Source: CADEDH01 sp050330635 (GTDB lineage: Bacteria > Actinomycetota > Acidimicrobiia > Acidimicrobiales > SZUA-35). From it: 64,000 bases of DNA. Position 1 is the stretch's first letter. Each line of letters starts with the position of its first letter. The stretch is from positions 62,001 to 126,000 of the forward strand of contig JBHJNQ010000007.1 of NCBI GenBank assembly GCA_050330635.1, in the 5' to 3' direction. A program made the translations under genes and the position numbers. Positions 61,910-64,000 of the stretch are shown piece by piece. Below the pieces are notes generated by a model, which was not told the origin of the DNA, did not search any database, and saw only the letters and a program-made list of their open reading frames with translations.

Positions 61910-62347
61910 GAATCGAACACTAGTTCGGACGTGTGACAACGGAGTCGGGGTCCGCCCATCGTTGCAGAGGGTTGCCGGGCACCCCGGCAGCGCCGACCTG
62001 GCAGCCCGACGCTCCACGACAACGCTTCGCAACTGGACCCGAAACCGCACGGTCGCTGTCGCTCCGACGCGACCCACCCGGCACCACGCCCACCACCACC
62101 CCACCACCCACCACCGACCGCTGTCGCTCCGACGCGGCCGACGTCGTACCCACGACCACTGTCGCTCCGAACTCGCCACCGCTGTCGCTCCGATGCGGCG
62201 CACCGCTCCCTCCAGCCGGCCACCGTCGACGAGCTGAGGCCGGCACCCGGCGCTGTGCGCACCGTGCGCACCGAACGCCAGCAGCGACCCGGGGCCAGGG
62301 CCGCCGCCGCGGGAGCCGAGGGCCGCCGCTGCGGGAGCCGAGGGGGC
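61910..62347. repeat. Repeat-rich gap without a credible gene
   Basis: 438 bases. Four copies of a 16-base word ctgtcgctccgacgcg lie at about 62056-62071, 62121-62136, 62159-62170 (partial) and 62181-62196 (one mismatch), at uneven spacing and in the same orientation. Near the end, a 22-base unit ggccgccgccgcgggagccga is tandemly duplicated (about 62298-62342) against the isochorismate synthase stop. ccaccacc-type simple sequence occupies 62088-62113. Open frames here only translate the repeats. Confidence 0.7.
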
Positions 62348-63589
62348 TCAGGGTTGGATCAACGCCCCCAGCATGGCCCGGAACTTCGACCTGGTCTCGG
62401 CCAGCTCGGCCTCGGGATCGCTGTCGCCGACCACACCGACGCCGGCGAAGAGCCGGGCGCCGGCGGCACTCAGCTCGGCCGAGCGGATACCGACGGCGAA
62501 GGCCCCATTGCCGGCGCCGTCGACCCAGCCGACGGGCCCGGCGTAACGTCCACGCTCGGCCCGCTCCATCTCGGCGATCAGGGTGAGGGCGACGTCGCGG
62601 GGATCGCCCCCGACGGCCGGCGTCGGATGGAGGGCGGCCACCAGCTCGAGCACCGACACCGCCGGCGACGAGAGCCGCCCCTCGACCCTGGTGCCGAGGT
62701 GGTGGACGTTGGCCAGGCTCACGATCGTCGGTTCCGGCTCGGCGTCGACGTAGGAACAGGATGGCAGGAGTCCATCGAGGAGCCAGTCGATCGTGATCCG
62801 GTGCTCCCACCGATCCTTGGTCGAGGCCAGCAGGTTGGCGGCCAGGCGACCGTCGGTGCCCGGATCGGACGAGCGTGGCGCCGTGCCGGCGAGCGGATGG
62901 GCCCGCACGATGTCGCCCTGACGGGACACGAGCAGTTCGGGGGAGGCACCGACGAAGCCGTCGACGGCGAACACGATGGCGGCCGGGAACGCCGTCGCCA
63001 GCCGCTCCACCACGGTGGCGGGATCGAGCGGATGGTCGGTGCGGAGCGTCAGCTCCCGGGCCAGGACGGCCTTGTCGAGGTGACCGGCCCGGATCCGATC
63101 GCGCACCGGGGTGACGATGTCGTCGCGCCACCGCTCGGGCTCCACCACCGATCGCAGATCGAACGCCGTGGGCTGCACCGGAGCCCAGGGGCGGTCGGTC
63201 TCGGCCCTCACCCGGTCGATCGCCTCGTCGACCCCGAGCGACCCATCGCCGGTGATCGTCAGCCAGCGGCGCCCGTCGACGCCGCGGGCGACCGTGATGG
63301 CCGGAACGATCAGCTCGCCGGGGGCGGTGCGATCGAAGGCCAGGGCGGCGAAGGCCACCGGTCCCGACCCGGGGGCCTGCACGTCGTCGGGGCCCGCCAG
63401 CTCGGCGAGGCGGCGCTGAGCATCGGCAGCTCCCCCGGGCCGCTCGATCGGCAGGCGCAGAGCCTGCCCCAGACCGGCCACGGCCGGAACGGCATCGCCA
63501 GCGTCGGGCCGTCGCCACAGCAGGCCGGTCCTCGTTCCCAGCAGGACCGGATCGAGGTCGACGTCGATGCGTACCGTGAGCGACTTCAT
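62348..63589 (-). CDS. menF: Isochorismate synthase
   Basis: Chorismate to isochorismate, feeding MenD. 413 residues. The C-terminal chorismate-binding domain (about 145-410) is clear: AVLARELTLRT, VGASPELLVSRQGDIVRAHPLAGTAPR, STKDRWEHRITIDWL, LHPTPAVGGDPRDVAL and GPVGWVDGAGNGAFAVGIR, with Glu and His metal/catalytic positions kept. Siderophore-type EntC/DhbC shares these motifs; the men neighbours favour MenF. TACGGT (63601-63596) ends 6 bases before ATG 63589: leaderless. Confidence 0.92.
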   Translation of the reverse strand: MKSLTVRIDVDLDPVLLGTRTGLLWRRPDAGDAVPAVAGLGQALRLPIERPGGAADAQRRLAELAGPDDVQAPGSGPVAFAALAFDRTAPGELIVPAITVARGVDGRRWLTITGDGSLGVDEAIDRVRAETDRPWAPVQPTAFDLRSVVEPERWRDDIVTPVRDRIRAGHLDKAVLARELTLRTDHPLDPATVVERLATAFPAAIVFAVDGFVGASPELLVSRQGDIVRAHPLAGTAPRSSDPGTDGRLAANLLASTKDRWEHRITIDWLLDGLLPSCSYVDAEPEPTIVSLANVHHLGTRVEGRLSSPAVSVLELVAALHPTPAVGGDPRDVALTLIAEMERAERGRYAGPVGWVDGAGNGAFAVGIRSAELSAAGARLFAGVGVVGDSDPEAELAETRSKFRAMLGALIQP

Positions 63590-63668
63590 GACCCCACCGT
63601 ACGGCCCGGCCCCACCGCTCGGGGGACCCGGGCACCCCCGACCGCCCTCCCGGTCCTCGAGAACAGGC

Positions 63669-64000
63669 TCAGGCCCCCTGGAGCCGGGCCCGGAACCGGC
63701 GCATGCCCCGCAACCACCGGTCGTAGTCGGTGGCCTTGCGCTCGAAGTAGGTGGCCACCTCGGGGTGAGGCAGGACCAGGAACCGTCCCTCCCGCATGGC
63801 CTCCACGCACGCCTCGGCCACCTGCTCGGGCTCGAGGATCCCGTCGCCGGCGGCCTGTCGGGCGCTCGGATCGGCCGACGTCGACCCCGACCCTGACCCT
63901 GACCCCGTCCCGGACCCGGACCCGGCCGCCCGATCCACGTCGGCCGGGCGGCGGCGAGGCCCCAGGATGTTGGTCCGCACCGCCTGGGGGCAGAGCACCG
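63669..64000 (-). CDS. C-terminal end of an SDR oxidoreductase (5' part outside window)
   Basis: The last about 110 residues of a short-chain dehydrogenase: VLCPQAVRTNILG is the typical post-catalytic strand (C-P-x-x-V-x-T), followed by ILEPEQVAEACVEAMREGRFLVLPHPEV and a helical tail. Between them is a Gly/Ser run (GSGSGTGSGSGSGS) encoded by tandem hexamers of gaccct/gacccg at about 63887-63928, unusual for an SDR loop. The catalytic Tyr-Lys and Rossmann motif lie beyond the window. Confidence 0.8.
   Translation of the reverse strand, partial: VLCPQAVRTNILGPRRRPADVDRAAGSGSGTGSGSGSGSTSADPSARQAAGDGILEPEQVAEACVEAMREGRFLVLPHPEVATYFERKATDYDRWLRGMRRFRARLQGA

Noticed and set aside
62054..62196. CRISPR array from the repeated 16-base word
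   Set aside because: Only four short copies, spacings of roughly 65, 39 and 22 bases, imperfect units and no cas genes.

Overview
This is a very GC-rich (well over 65% by eye), gene-dense chromosomal window with no phage, insertion sequence, CRISPR array, tRNA or rRNA that I could recognise. It looks actinobacterial, and I favour an Acidimicrobiia-type lineage, though that placement is inference. The reasons are GTG starts, a full menaquinone set (menF, menD, menC, menB and a menH-like gene), an XPB helicase beside its actinobacterial partner gene, PIG-L and mycothiol-type chemistry, and many leaderless genes. At least fifteen genes carry a TANNNT -10 hexamer 6-8 bases before the start codon.

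Layout. 1-1414: a tandem-domain Ser/Thr kinase cut by the edge. 1508-5650: a thiamine ABC transporter (thiB-thiP-thiQ) under a TPP riboswitch, divergent from pncB. 7.1-16.7 kb: an esterase, a decayed membrane-protein gene, cysS, an EEP-fold hydrolase, valS, serB, an SDR and a CoA-transferase remnant. 16.9-25.1 kb: an anchored protein of unknown function, an MBL hydrolase and a thioesterase, then an esterase / Baeyer-Villiger monooxygenase / hydrolase cassette and an MFS carrier. 25.1-37.1 kb: a long minus-strand purine operon (purL-purQ-purC-purE-purF-purDM-purN-guaB and a PIG-L deacetylase). It has PurS domains fused to PurL, a PurD-PurM fusion directly coupled to purN, and a metazoan-like class II PurE. 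37.3-47.3 kb: nucleotidase, MauE-like protein, an atypical polysaccharide deacetylase, metY with a CoA-binding protein, an aminotransferase, and the XPB helicase pair. 47.4-56.2 kb: two selenoprotein genes. 56.3-63.6 kb: menaquinone biosynthesis, interrupted by a winged-helix protein gene and a repeat-rich gap. 63.7-64.0 kb: the end of an SDR gene.

The most notable discovery is two genes that ordinary ORF calling splits at an in-frame TGA but that read through as selenoproteins. One is a GrdB-family protein (48260-49159) with Sec-Pro-Val-Cys. The other is a UGSC-family protein (54613-55143) with the diagnostic Sec-Gly-Ser-Cys. Each has a hairpin right after the UGA, with its apical loop 17-19 bases downstream, as expected of a bacterial SECIS. 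The UGSC gene is in an operon with a 354-residue protein ending in a CxxC pair, and this operon is fired from a promoter that overlaps, back to back, the leaderless promoter of menC. The selenium machinery itself (selA, selB, selC, selD) is not in this window and must be elsewhere if these calls are right.
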